Of a stretch of DNA of 32,235 nt, positions 12,021 through 19,512 are shown piece after piece. A program made the position numbers and the translations under genes. Source of the DNA: Microcaldota archaeon. Lineage in GTDB: Archaea > Micrarchaeota > Micrarchaeia > Anstonellales > Bilamarchaeaceae. Below the pieces are notes generated by a model. It saw only the letters and a list, made by a program, of their open reading frames with translations, searched no databases and was not told the origin of the DNA. Every line of letters begins with the position of its first letter. Position 1 is the stretch's first letter. The stretch is taken from the NCBI GenBank assembly GCA_016212505.1, contig JACRGB010000011.1, positions 1 to 32,235 of the forward strand. The letters run 5' to 3'.

Positions 12021-13865
12021 ATGGTTATGAAGAAACGAAAAAGAAAATCGATTCCAGAACTTACGAGCATATTTCTTAATGGCCGGCTGATCGGTACGCA
12101 TGCAGATGGCAAATCGCTTGCAACCCGTTTGAGGGAGCGCCGAAGAATGAACGAACTTAGCAACCAGGTCAATATCTATTACAACGCACGTTTGAACGAA
12201 CTTTATATCCTCACTGATAAAGGCAGGGTAAGAAGACCATACATCGTAGTCGAGAATGGAAAATCCCGTCTTACAACTGATATCATGAACAGGATAAAGA
12301 ACAATGAACTCAACTGGAACCACCTGGTCAAATTAGGGATAATCGAATTCCTTGATGCGCAGGAAGAAGAAAACTGCCTTATTGCAATAAAAGAGGTGGA
12401 AATAACCCCGGACCACACCCATCTTGAAGTGGATTCATCAAATATTTTCGGTGTTGTTTCTGGCGTGCTGCCATACCCTGAATACAATTCTTCACCAAGA
12501 ATTACCATGGCCTGTGCCATGACTAAGCAGTCCCTCGGTATTTACTCTGCAAACTTTGCCCATCGTTATGATACGCGGGCATATGTTATGTATTATCCGC
12601 AGGAGCCTATGGTACAGACCTCGCTTTATAAGGCCCTTCGGCTTCGTGAAAAAGCCGCAGGACAAAACTGCGTTGTAGCACTTACTTCTTACCACGGATA
12701 TAATATGGCTGATGCTATTATTGTAAACCGCTCTTCAATCGACCGGGGCCTCGAGCGGGTAACAATGTTCAAAACATACGAAACAGAAGAGCGCATGTAC
12801 CCTGGCGGACAGCGCGATAAGATCGAGCTTCCGACTCCAGAAGTAGTTGGTTATCGGGGAGAAGAGGCATACAAGCACTTGGCTGAAGACGGGATTGTCC
12901 TTCCGGAAAGCGAAGTTGACGGCAAGGATGTATTAGTTGGTAAAACCTCGCCACCAAGATTCTTGGAAGAAATCTCTGTTTTCGGTGCAGTTGAAGAAAA
13001 GAAAAGGGAAAGTTCGCTTTCGCTAAAAAGCGGGGAGAAAGGGAAAGTCGATTCAGTGCTTATCACCGAAGGCCCAAGCGGAAACCGTTTGGTCAAGGTA
13101 AGGATCAGGGGAATCAAGACCCCAGAAGTCGGAGACAAATTAGCTTCAAGGCACGGGCAAAAGGGTGTTATTGGCTTAGTTGTCCCGCAGGAAAATATGC
13201 CATTTACTGCCTCTGGAATTGTTCCTGATTTAATTGTAAATCCACACGCTATCCCATCGAGAATGACTGCAGGCCATTTGCTTGAAACATTAGGCGGGAA
13301 AGCAGGTTCATTAGGCGGAACGCTTATGAATGGTACTGCATTTAGCGGAAACACAGAAGATGAATATCGTACCATCCTAAAGAAAGCCGGCTTCAACGAA
13401 TATGGCGAAGAAACGCTCTACGATGGTTTGACCGGAAGACAAATCACAACAAAAATATTTATCGGTGTAGTTTACTATCAGAGGCTGCACCACTTGGTTT
13501 CAAACAAGATGCATGTGCGATCACGCGGTCCGGTCCAATTACTTACCCACCAGCCGACCGAAGGACGTGCACGTGAAGGTGGTCTCCGGTTCGGGGAAAT
13601 GGAACGTGACTGCCTTATCGGCTATGGTGCCAGCATGCTGATTAAGGAAAGGCTGCTTGAAGAGAGCGATAAAACAATCCAGTTAGTCTGCACCGAATGC
13701 GGTTCAATTGCAACACATGATTATGCCCGCAACCGCGACGTTTGCCCGATTTGCGATTCAGAAAATGTACAGCCAGTGGAAATGAGCTACGCGTTCAAGC
13801 TATTGCTTGATGAAATTAAATCGTTGTATATTTTCCCAAGGATGATTTTGAAGGATAAAGGTTAA
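12021..13865 (+). CDS. rpoB1: DNA-directed RNA polymerase subunit B' (C-terminal half of B)
   Basis: 614 residues matching the downstream half of Rpb2. It opens with IPELTSIFLNGRLIGTHADG. The hybrid-binding/active-centre region includes GDKLASRHGQKGV, and NPHAIPSRMTAGHLLETLGG follows. RSRGPVQLLTHQPTEGRARE and GGLRFGEMERD come near the C-terminus, with a zinc ribbon CTECG...CPIC. ATG 12021 has GGTGA 7 nt upstream; ATG 12027 is a possible alternative. The B''/B' split is a normal archaeal state, not a mutation. Confidence 0.98.
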   Translation: MVMKKRKRKSIPELTSIFLNGRLIGTHADGKSLATRLRERRRMNELSNQVNIYYNARLNELYILTDKGRVRRPYIVVENGKSRLTTDIMNRIKNNELNWNHLVKLGIIEFLDAQEEENCLIAIKEVEITPDHTHLEVDSSNIFGVVSGVLPYPEYNSSPRITMACAMTKQSLGIYSANFAHRYDTRAYVMYYPQEPMVQTSLYKALRLREKAAGQNCVVALTSYHGYNMADAIIVNRSSIDRGLERVTMFKTYETEERMYPGGQRDKIELPTPEVVGYRGEEAYKHLAEDGIVLPESEVDGKDVLVGKTSPPRFLEEISVFGAVEEKKRESSLSLKSGEKGKVDSVLITEGPSGNRLVKVRIRGIKTPEVGDKLASRHGQKGVIGLVVPQENMPFTASGIVPDLIVNPHAIPSRMTAGHLLETLGGKAGSLGGTLMNGTAFSGNTEDEYRTILKKAGFNEYGEETLYDGLTGRQITTKIFIGVVYYQRLHHLVSNKMHVRSRGPVQLLTHQPTEGRAREGGLRFGEMERDCLIGYGASMLIKERLLEESDKTIQLVCTECGSIATHDYARNRDVCPICDSENVQPVEMSYAFKLLLDEIKSLYIFPRMILKDKG

Positions 13866-13900
13866 TGTTTGTTAGTGAAGAAATGGCCCAAATGAAATAA
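13865..13900 (+). other. Mini-ORF overlapping the rpoB1 stop (TAATG)
   Basis: The rpoB1 stop TAA shares its last A with an ATG that opens an 11-residue ORF, MFVSEEMAQMK, ending TAA at 13898-13900, 19 nt before rpoA1 ATG 13920. It could be a re-initiation relay between B' and A'. Translation is unproven. Confidence 0.3.
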
Positions 13901-13919
13901 AAATAAAGGTGTTACAAAA

Positions 13920-16532
13920 ATGGAAATCCAAAAAGTACTTGATATGCTGAAGTTTTCTTTATTCTCGCCGGAAATGGTCCGGAAAATGTCTTCGGCAAAA
14001 ATAATTGTGCCGGATACTTACGATGATGATGGTTATCCAATCGATGGTGGCCTTGTTGACACAAGACTTGGTGTTGTTGATCCCGGGTTGCGATGCAAAA
14101 CCTGCGGTGGAAGAGTAAAGGAATGCCCCGGCCACTTTGGCCATATTGACCTGGTAAGGCCAGTTATGCATGTTGAATTTGCAAAACACATTTATTTGGT
14201 ACTTAAATCTACCTGCCCTTCCTGCCACAAGCTGATGGGGAAGAAAATCGCGGTCACTGAAATCGAAGAAGAGGACGCAAAACCGGTTTTGAAAGAAGCT
14301 CCAAAAGAAGGAAGTTTGCTTGATGTTGCCGCAGAAGTAGCCAAAGAAAAGGCAGATAAGGCTGCAGAAAAAGCTGAAAAGGCAGAAGCAAAATCACGTG
14401 CAAAAACCAAATGCCCGCACTGTTCATTTGAATTGCCAGAAATCAAATTGCTTAAACCAACAACGATTTTCAAGGACAAGGAAACTTTGCTTCCAACTGA
14501 TATTAGAGACTGGCTTGCTTCAGTTACTGATTCAGATCTGCGTGAACTTGGATTTGATTCCACTTACGCAAGGCCCGAATGGATGATTGTCACCGCATTA
14601 CCTGTCCCGCCAGTAAATGTCCGGCCGTCAATTACCTTAGAAACCGGTGAACGAAGCGAAGATGACCTTACCCACAAATTAGTCGATATTATCCGAATCA
14701 ACCAAAAACTTGAGGCGAACATTAATGCAGGTGCCCCCCAATTAATTATAGAAGATCTTTGGGAGCTTCTCCAGTATCACGTTACAACTTACTTTGATAA
14801 TGAAACCGCAAATATCCCTCCGGCAAGGCATCGGAGCGGAAGGCCACTTAAGACCCTGGCCCAGCGTCTTAAGGGTAAGGAAGGAAGATTCAGATACAAC
14901 CTATCTGGTAAGCGTGTTAATTTCTCAGCAAGAACCGTCATATCTCCTGATCCGAGAATTTCCCTTGATGAAGTAGGGGTTCCGCAGCTTATTGCAGAAG
15001 AATTAACCATTCCAATGCACGTTACCGAGTGGAATCTTGAGCATTGCAAAAAAATGATACTTGCCGAAGGATATCCAAGGGCAATTTATATTATTCGTTC
15101 GGATGCTAAACGCCTCAAAGTGGGTGAGACCCCAGAAATGCGAAAAGAGCAGGCAGAATCGCTTAAAGTTGGCTGGTCAATTGAGAGGCAAATTGTCGAT
15201 GGCGATATTTCAATATTTAACCGGCAGCCATCATTACACAGAATTTCCATGATGGCTCATCGCGTTCGGGTATTGCCTGGAAAAACCTTCAAGCTAAATC
15301 CCGTCGTAGTCAGTCCATATAACGCAGACTTTGATGGCGATGAAATGAACCTGCACATCATGCAGGGCGAAGAAGCACAGGCCGAGGCCCGCCACCTTAT
15401 GAAAGTAGAGGGGCAGGTGATTTCCCCAAGGCATGGACACGCCATAATCAAACCCCAGGAAGATCATGTATCTGGGCTTTATTTCCTCACTTATGAAGGT
15501 GCAAATTATTCAAAAGAAGAAGCTGCAAACATGCTCTACTTAATCGATATAACTGACCTGCCAGAGCCTGATTTGAAGGATGATCGTTATTCAGGAAAAC
15601 TTTTGTTTTCACAATTGCTTCCCCAATCATCAAATATCAAATTAACCTCGAAAATGGGGGAAGAAATCCTAATTAAAAACGGCAAACTGCTAAAAGGCGC
15701 AATAGAAAGCAGGACAATGGAAGGTGAACTCCTTGAGCACATGTTTGTTGCTGAAGGGCCAGAATTTACAAAAACTTTCCTTGACCGGGTTACAAAACTT
15801 GCTTTGCAGGCAATTTCATTGCACGGGCTTAGCGTTTCGCTAAAAGACTACACTGTTTCTCCAAAAGGTATGGAAAAAGTCAAGGAAATTACAAGCAAAA
15901 TGAACCGTGAAATTGACAACCTTATCATGCAATACAAGAACCGCTCGCTCGAGCGTGCTGCCGGCATGGCGCTTAAGGAAACCTTAGAAGGCCTAATTGT
16001 CGAAATAACCAGCAAGGCCCGTGAAGATGTCGGGAAGGTAGTTGAAAGTGATCTCGGCTTGGAAAATCCCTCCATCATCATGGCTAAGATCGGCGCAAGA
16101 GGAAGCCTGCTTAATGCAATCCAGATGTCAGCACTTGTCGCGCAGCAGACTGTCCGCAGCAAGAGATTAACTCGTGGCTACAGAAAAAGAACTCTTCCAT
16201 ACTTCAAGGAAGGCGCACTTACTCCTGCAGAACGAGGCTTTGTTTATTCATCATTCCACAAGGGCATGACCCCGTACGAATATATTTATGCAGCTATGGG
16301 TGGCCGTGAAGCATTGGTCAATACGGCTATCCGTACCGCCCGATCCGGTTACATGCAGAGGCGTCTGATTAATGCCCTGCAGGATCTGGTTGTGCAGGAT
16401 GATATGACTGTCCGAAATGCCGATATGAGCATTATCCAGTTCATATATGGTGGGGATGCAAAAGACCCGATGTACGCTTCAAAATCTGAAGTAATAGAGA
16501 ATGTAAAGCAGGATGATATTGATACGGCATAA
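13920..16532 (+). CDS. rpoA1: DNA-directed RNA polymerase subunit A' (N-terminal part of A)
   Basis: 870 residues. The clamp zinc site CKTCGGRVKECPGHFGHIDL lies near 59-78. The catalytic metal loop YNADFDGDEMNLH is near 466-478; the three Asp that bind the catalytic Mg are present. The bridge/funnel blocks RPSITLETGERSEDDLTHKL and RSARTARSGYMQRRLINALQ-type segments follow. Between the second zinc knuckle pair (CPSCHK ... CPHC) lies an extra Glu/Ala/Lys-rich segment of about 50 residues (roughly 113-160, KADKAAEKAEKAEAKSR), likely a protruding helix of the clamp. Ribosome site GGTG lies 10 nt before ATG. Ends before the trigger loop region, which is in A''. Confidence 0.98.
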   Translation: MEIQKVLDMLKFSLFSPEMVRKMSSAKIIVPDTYDDDGYPIDGGLVDTRLGVVDPGLRCKTCGGRVKECPGHFGHIDLVRPVMHVEFAKHIYLVLKSTCPSCHKLMGKKIAVTEIEEEDAKPVLKEAPKEGSLLDVAAEVAKEKADKAAEKAEKAEAKSRAKTKCPHCSFELPEIKLLKPTTIFKDKETLLPTDIRDWLASVTDSDLRELGFDSTYARPEWMIVTALPVPPVNVRPSITLETGERSEDDLTHKLVDIIRINQKLEANINAGAPQLIIEDLWELLQYHVTTYFDNETANIPPARHRSGRPLKTLAQRLKGKEGRFRYNLSGKRVNFSARTVISPDPRISLDEVGVPQLIAEELTIPMHVTEWNLEHCKKMILAEGYPRAIYIIRSDAKRLKVGETPEMRKEQAESLKVGWSIERQIVDGDISIFNRQPSLHRISMMAHRVRVLPGKTFKLNPVVVSPYNADFDGDEMNLHIMQGEEAQAEARHLMKVEGQVISPRHGHAIIKPQEDHVSGLYFLTYEGANYSKEEAANMLYLIDITDLPEPDLKDDRYSGKLLFSQLLPQSSNIKLTSKMGEEILIKNGKLLKGAIESRTMEGELLEHMFVAEGPEFTKTFLDRVTKLALQAISLHGLSVSLKDYTVSPKGMEKVKEITSKMNREIDNLIMQYKNRSLERAAGMALKETLEGLIVEITSKAREDVGKVVESDLGLENPSIIMAKIGARGSLLNAIQMSALVAQQTVRSKRLTRGYRKRTLPYFKEGALTPAERGFVYSSFHKGMTPYEYIYAAMGGREALVNTAIRTARSGYMQRRLINALQDLVVQDDMTVRNADMSIIQFIYGGDAKDPMYASKSEVIENVKQDDIDTA

Positions 16533-16548
16533 ATTGATCCGTTGATTG

Positions 16549-16590
16549 TTTTCGGTTTTCAGTTCCCAGTTTTGGGTTCTGGATTTTGAA
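16549..16590 (-). repeat. Degenerate 7-nt-periodic spacer repeat, copy 2
   Basis: On the plus strand: TTTTCGG, TTTTCAG, TTCCCAG, TTTTGGG, TTCTGGA, TTTTGAA in steps of seven. The minus strand gives units such as CTGAAAA and CCGAAAA, close to units of the array at 4690-4770 (CCGAAAC, ACGAAAA). It lies between rpoA1 and rpoA2. Confidence 0.6.
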
Positions 16591-16608
16591 AACAAATAAA
16601 ATATTCAT

Positions 16609-16647
16609 GGTGAAAAAATATGACATTGAAATTCTGAAAAATTTCAA
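16609..16647 (+). promoter_or_regulatory. Leader before rpoA2: ribosome site, five-codon ORF and hairpin
   Basis: GGTGA (16609-16613) precedes ATG ACA TTG AAA TTC TGA (16620-16637). An overlapping hairpin has arms TTGAAATT (16626-16633) and AATTTCAA (16640-16647). The layout copies that before rpoB1, down to TTGAA/TTCAA at the ends of both hairpins. The real rpoA2 start follows at 16690 with its own GAGGATGA. Confidence 0.45.
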
Positions 16648-16689
16648 ATATAAAAATTTCCGGAAGGAAAATATGAGGATGAAATTTTT

Positions 16690-17748
16690 ATGACTGAAAA
16701 AGATAAATCAAAAAAATCAAATGTTATGATTGCTCCATTTGAAGCAGTGGGAGTGGTGTGCGCACAATCTATTGGAGAACCAGGTACCCAGATGACGATG
16801 CGTACTTTCCACTATGCAGGTGTTGCAGAACACGTGCCGACCGGTCTTCCGAGGCTTATCGAAATTGTCGATGCAAAAAAAGAGCCGAAAAAGGCAATTA
16901 TAGATATGCACTTAAAAAGTTCCTATGCCAGAAGCAGCACTGAAGCAGAAAAAGTCGCAAAGGATATAGCCAGCGTTTTCGTTTCTGATGTTGCCAGTGT
17001 CGAGGATGACCTTGAAAATCTTGTTATTGCAGTCCGTTTCAACGAAAAAGACGGCAAGGCACAAGGAATAACTTTCCACATGCTCAAAAAAGCATTAGAA
17101 ACTGTTGCTCCAGATACGAAAATGGATGAGCACCAGAACATAATAACGTTAAAGCCTTCAAAGGAAAAAACTTCGGCAAAAGGTGAGAAGAAAAAATTGA
17201 CTGCCAAGGCGGTCCGCAAACTTACCCAAAAAGTAAAGGACGCAATTGTCCGGGGGGTAAAAGGAATTTCGCGGGCTGTTGTAATCAAGGGAGATAATGA
17301 ATATTTTGTAAGGGCAGGCGGATTCAACGTTCTTGGGGCATCCATCCACGCAGGTGTCGATGCGAACAGGATTTACACTAATAATATAAAGGAAATGGAA
17401 AAAGTTTATGGTATCGAAGCCGCACGCGCCGCAATAATAAAAGAAATACACGATGTCATGGAAATGCAAAAACTTTCTGTTGATATAAGGCACATCATGC
17501 TCATTGCCGATGCCATGACCTATTCAGGTACGGTTAAATCAATAGGAAGGCATGGTTTATCAGGCGAAAAAGTAGGTGTCCTTGGAAGGGCAGCTTTCGA
17601 AGAGACAATAAAGCACCTGATAAATGCAAGTGCAACTGCTGAAGAGGAAAAGCTTATCGGAGTAACTGAAAATATCATTGTCGGCCAGACCGTTCCAGTT
17701 GGAACAGGAAAAATAAAGCTTATAATGAAAGGAAAGAAAAAGGAGTGA
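16690..17748 (+). CDS. rpoA2: DNA-directed RNA polymerase subunit A'' (C-terminal part of A)
   Basis: 352 residues. [20 protein letters not shown] then [20 protein letters not shown] (18-57) contains the trigger-loop and cleft region. [12 protein letters not shown]-type and [20 protein letters not shown] blocks mark the C-terminus. A lysine-rich insertion sits near 155-185 ([15 protein letters not shown]). It completes the largest subunit with A'. Ribosome site GAGGATGA precedes ATG with spacing like that of rpoB1. The last 24 bp, encoding MKGKKKE and stop, are repeated 77 bp downstream (17802-17825). Confidence 0.98.
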   Translation: MTEKDKSKKSNVMIAPFEAVGVVCAQSIGEPGTQMTMRTFHYAGVAEHVPTGLPRLIEIVDAKKEPKKAIIDMHLKSSYARSSTEAEKVAKDIASVFVSDVASVEDDLENLVIAVRFNEKDGKAQGITFHMLKKALETVAPDTKMDEHQNIITLKPSKEKTSAKGEKKKLTAKAVRKLTQKVKDAIVRGVKGISRAVVIKGDNEYFVRAGGFNVLGASIHAGVDANRIYTNNIKEMEKVYGIEAARAAIIKEIHDVMEMQKLSVDIRHIMLIADAMTYSGTVKSIGRHGLSGEKVGVLGRAAFEETIKHLINASATAEEEKLIGVTENIIVGQTVPVGTGKIKLIMKGKKKE

Positions 17749-17848
17749 GGATTTTGGGGTGCAGCACTTTTGTCAGTAGGTTTTGTAAGACAAAAGGGCT
17801 CATGAAAGGAAAGAAGAAGGAGTGAAGAAGACTGGGAAATAATCCCAG
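17725..17848 (+). repeat. Duplicated rpoA2 tail and two hairpins before rpl30e
   Basis: ATGAAAGGAAAGAAAAAGGA at 17725-17744, completed by GTGA to 17748, recurs at 17802-17825 with one difference (AAA to AAG). Between the copies lies a hairpin with arms CTTTTGTC (17767-17774) and GACAAAAG (17789-17796). After the second copy is CTGGGA/TCCCAG (17832-17848) with a 5-nt loop. The second copy is itself a seven-codon ORF, MKGKKKE. Confidence 0.75.
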
Positions 17849-17879
17849 CTAAATTGTATGTAAAATTTGGGTGAAATCA

Positions 17880-18374
17880 ATGACAGAAGAAGAAAAAACT
17901 GCTAACGAAGAAGAAACTACTGAAGATACTCCGGAAGAGGATACTGAAGCTACTGGATCAGATGAAGAAACCGACTCAGGCGAAGAAACTGGTTCTGTAG
18001 CTGGTTCAGAAGTAAAAGGAGCATCAAAAAAGAAAAAAATAGTAAAAGAAAAGAAAGTTGTCCGCAGAAGGAAGAGTAAGAAAGAAAAAGAGCGTCCCTT
18101 GGCAGCAGCAATTAGGCTTGCAGTGGAAAGCGGTAAGGTGGAATTTGGTTCTAGGTCCGCGCTTTCATCTGATAAAAAGGTCAAGGCATTTGTTGTTTCT
18201 GGAAACACTCCGGAAATTAAATCACAATTGATGGAAAAATCCTTGCCAGTAATAGAATTTGACGGCACCTCCATCGAACTTGGTTCAATTTGCGGCAAGC
18301 CATTTTCCGTTTCAGTGCTATCAATTTATGAGGAAGGGTCTTCAAACATCCTTTCTCTTCTTAAGAAGAAATAG
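17880..18374 (+). CDS. rpl30e: 50S ribosomal protein L30e with long acidic N-terminal extension
   Basis: The C-terminal roughly 95 residues match archaeal L30e: AAAIRLAVESGKVEFGSRSA, VKAFVVSGNTPEIKSQL, then PVIEFDGTSIELGSICGKPF and a final strand and helix. L30e is a kink-turn-binding large-subunit protein. The gene is 164 codons against about 100 in most archaea. The extra N-terminus is about 45 residues of almost only Glu, Thr, Ser, Asp and Gly, then a Lys/Arg block KKKKIVKEKKVVRRRKSKK. ATG 17880 is chosen over GTG 17871 because GGGTGA (17869-17874) is its ribosome site. Position between rpoA2 and nusA is the standard archaeal one. Confidence 0.93.
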   Translation: MTEEEKTANEEETTEDTPEEDTEATGSDEETDSGEETGSVAGSEVKGASKKKKIVKEKKVVRRRKSKKEKERPLAAAIRLAVESGKVEFGSRSALSSDKKVKAFVVSGNTPEIKSQLMEKSLPVIEFDGTSIELGSICGKPFSVSVLSIYEEGSSNILSLLKKK

Positions 18375-18383
18375 GTATTTTAG

Positions 18384-18824
18384 ATGGAACTAACTGGCGA
18401 TGACTTAACGATTTTTTCTACCTTTGAGAAAATAACCCATGTAATGCCTACCGACTACCTGTCGACTACTAATTCAGTTATTTTTGTTGTCGATCCACAG
18501 TCCCTTGGCAAGGCAATTGGTGCAAAGGGAGCCAACATTGAAAAATTGGGTGGGATTTTCCGTAAGCGGGTTGTTATTATCGGCGATAGCGAGCAGCCCG
18601 AAGGCTTTGTAAGGAGCTTTTTTGGTAACATTAAGATTGAGAATATCGAAGAGCGCAATGTCATGGGTGAGCGCGTTTTTCTTGTTACTGTGGATGAAAA
18701 AGACCGCGGAATCGCTATTGGCCGTGAAGGCGAGCGCGTTAAGGCAGCAAAAACATTGCTCAAGAAAAAATTCAATGCCACCCTCCAGGTCCGGACCCAA
18801 GGTGGGATGCGCTCTAGGATTTGA
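18384..18824 (+). CDS. nusA: Transcription factor NusA-related KH protein
   Basis: 146 residues, two KH domains and none of the N-terminal or S1 domains of bacterial NusA, as usual in archaea. KH1 has VVDPQSLGKAIGAKGANIEK (GxxG = GAKG). KH2 has VDEKDRGIAIGREGERVKAA (GREG). It probably binds RNA emerging from polymerase. The start follows the L30e stop by 9 bp. In most archaea rps12 and rps7 come next; here the operon ends and a convergent accessory gene follows after 25 bp. Confidence 0.95.
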   Translation: MELTGDDLTIFSTFEKITHVMPTDYLSTTNSVIFVVDPQSLGKAIGAKGANIEKLGGIFRKRVVIIGDSEQPEGFVRSFFGNIKIENIEERNVMGERVFLVTVDEKDRGIAIGREGERVKAAKTLLKKKFNATLQVRTQGGMRSRI

Positions 18825-18849
18825 CGATCTGCTGGTGCCTCCAACCCAA

Positions 18850-19194
18850 TTAATTGTGCGTAGTGTGAATAGGTCCTTCTGTTTCCGGTCGTAATTTAAA
18901 TCCATGCAGCCCGGATTCGGTTTTTGGTATTACCCCCATTTCTAAAATCCTATTGTCTACTTTGACTTTTGGATAATAATTAGTTTTTTTCGCTTTTTTC
19001 TTTTTTTTAATCTGTATTGCAGCAGCTTTCAGGAGTAGTTGTTCTATTGCGAGAGATTTTTTGAAACCTTCATTATGCTTATGGTCCTTTTTACGTTGAT
19101 GACAGGTATAGCAGATATGTTCCCCTCCGTCTGTCCATCGAAACTCTTCAATTAAGGTGCCTGAAAACATACACCTCTTCATATACACCCCCAT
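18850..19194 (-). CDS. Small Cys/His-rich protein, unknown family
   Basis: 114 residues from ATG 19192-19194 (TTG 19197 and ATG 19182 are alternatives). The N-terminus MKRCMFSG...WTDGGEHICYTCHQRKKDHKH contains C, CxxC and three His residues. It resembles a zinc-binding or HNH-like fold, but the usual HNH histidines cannot be assigned. A poly-lysine stretch (QIKKKKKAKKTNYYPKVKVD) follows, which suggests nucleic-acid binding. The TATA-like CTATATAAAG on the minus strand (19214-19223) is about 25 nt upstream, so it should be leaderless. It converges with nusA. Confidence 0.6.
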   Translation of the reverse strand: MGVYMKRCMFSGTLIEEFRWTDGGEHICYTCHQRKKDHKHNEGFKKSLAIEQLLLKAAAIQIKKKKKAKKTNYYPKVKVDNRILEMGVIPKTESGLHGFKLRPETEGPIHTTHN

Positions 19195-19213
19195 CAACTT
19201 TATGGATTTTTTT

Positions 19214-19223
19214 CTTTATATAG
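19214..19223 (-). promoter_or_regulatory. TATA box of the small Cys/His-rich gene
   Basis: CTATATAAAG on the minus strand is centred about 25 nt before ATG 19194. The hairpin with arms GTTGACC/GGTCAAC begins 15 bp further upstream. Confidence 0.6.
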
Positions 19224-19237
19224 TTTTTTCAATTTAA

Positions 19238-19285
19238 GTTGACCTTCTCACACTTTTGGCGGTTTTGGTGTGTTATATGGTCAAC
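19238..19285. repeat. Hairpin with GTTGACC/GGTCAAC arms
   Basis: Arms GTTGACC (19238-19244) and GGTCAAC (19279-19285), with an inner CACAC/GTGTG pair. The arm motif TTGACC/GGTCAA recurs in the hairpin at 9232-9251, and CGGTCAA occurs once more at 19465-19471. Confidence 0.55.
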
Positions 19286-19297
19286 ATTAAGGGCTGA

Positions 19298-19330
19298 AAA
19301 ATCGGAGAAACTTACTTGGTTGAGTATATG
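19298..19330 (+). repeat. 33-nt inverted element, copy B
   Basis: Identical over 33 bases to the minus strand of 9019-9051. Here it is the left arm of a large imperfect hairpin. CGGA, AAACTTA, TTGGTT and TATA (within 19303-19328) pair with TATA, AACCAA, TAAGTTT and TCCG (within 19339-19365) around a loop of about 10 nt. The right arm is a diverged copy of the same sequence. Confidence 0.9.
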
Positions 19331-19406
19331 TTTGTGCCTATATACAAACCAAATAAGTTTTTCCGACTCGGTTTTTTGTATTTTACCTCATTTGGTTTTG
19401 TATAGT

Positions 19407-19431
19407 TGATCCAACTTTTTTAGTTGGATCA
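19407..19431. repeat. Perfect 10-bp hairpin
   Basis: TGATCCAACT (19407-19416), five T residues, AGTTGGATCA (19422-19431). A direct repeat GTATAG(T/C)TGATCC flanks it (19400-19412, 19432-19444). The 315-bp stretch 19198-19512 contains this, the two other hairpins and two promoters, and no gene that I can support. Confidence 0.6.
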
Positions 19432-19477
19432 GTATAGCTGATCCTCCGGTTTACATCGAATTTTCGGTCAATCGTCT

Positions 19478-19489
19478 GGTTTATAAACC
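19478..19489 (+). promoter_or_regulatory. Palindromic TATA element GGTTTATAAACC
   Basis: A perfect 12-bp palindrome centred 29 nt before ATG 19513. It should drive a leaderless transcript of the 68-residue ORF. Confidence 0.6.
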
Positions 19490-19512
19490 CTTCCTACCAT
19501 TAATTATAACAT

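Noticed and set aside
12851-13396. 181-codon minus-strand frame inside rpoB1
   Set aside because: A shadow of the highly conserved rpoB1 coding sequence; it has no promoter or domain.
10485-13865. Split of RNA polymerase subunit B as a gene-breaking mutation
   Set aside because: B''/B' division at this site is normal in many archaea, and both parts have their own ribosome sites.
16607-16693. 28-codon ORF overlapping the rpoA2 start as ATGA
   Set aside because: It has no ribosome site and an A/T-rich Lys/Phe/Asn-rich translation. The five-codon ORF inside the same stretch has the better ribosome site, so I did not list this one as a gene.
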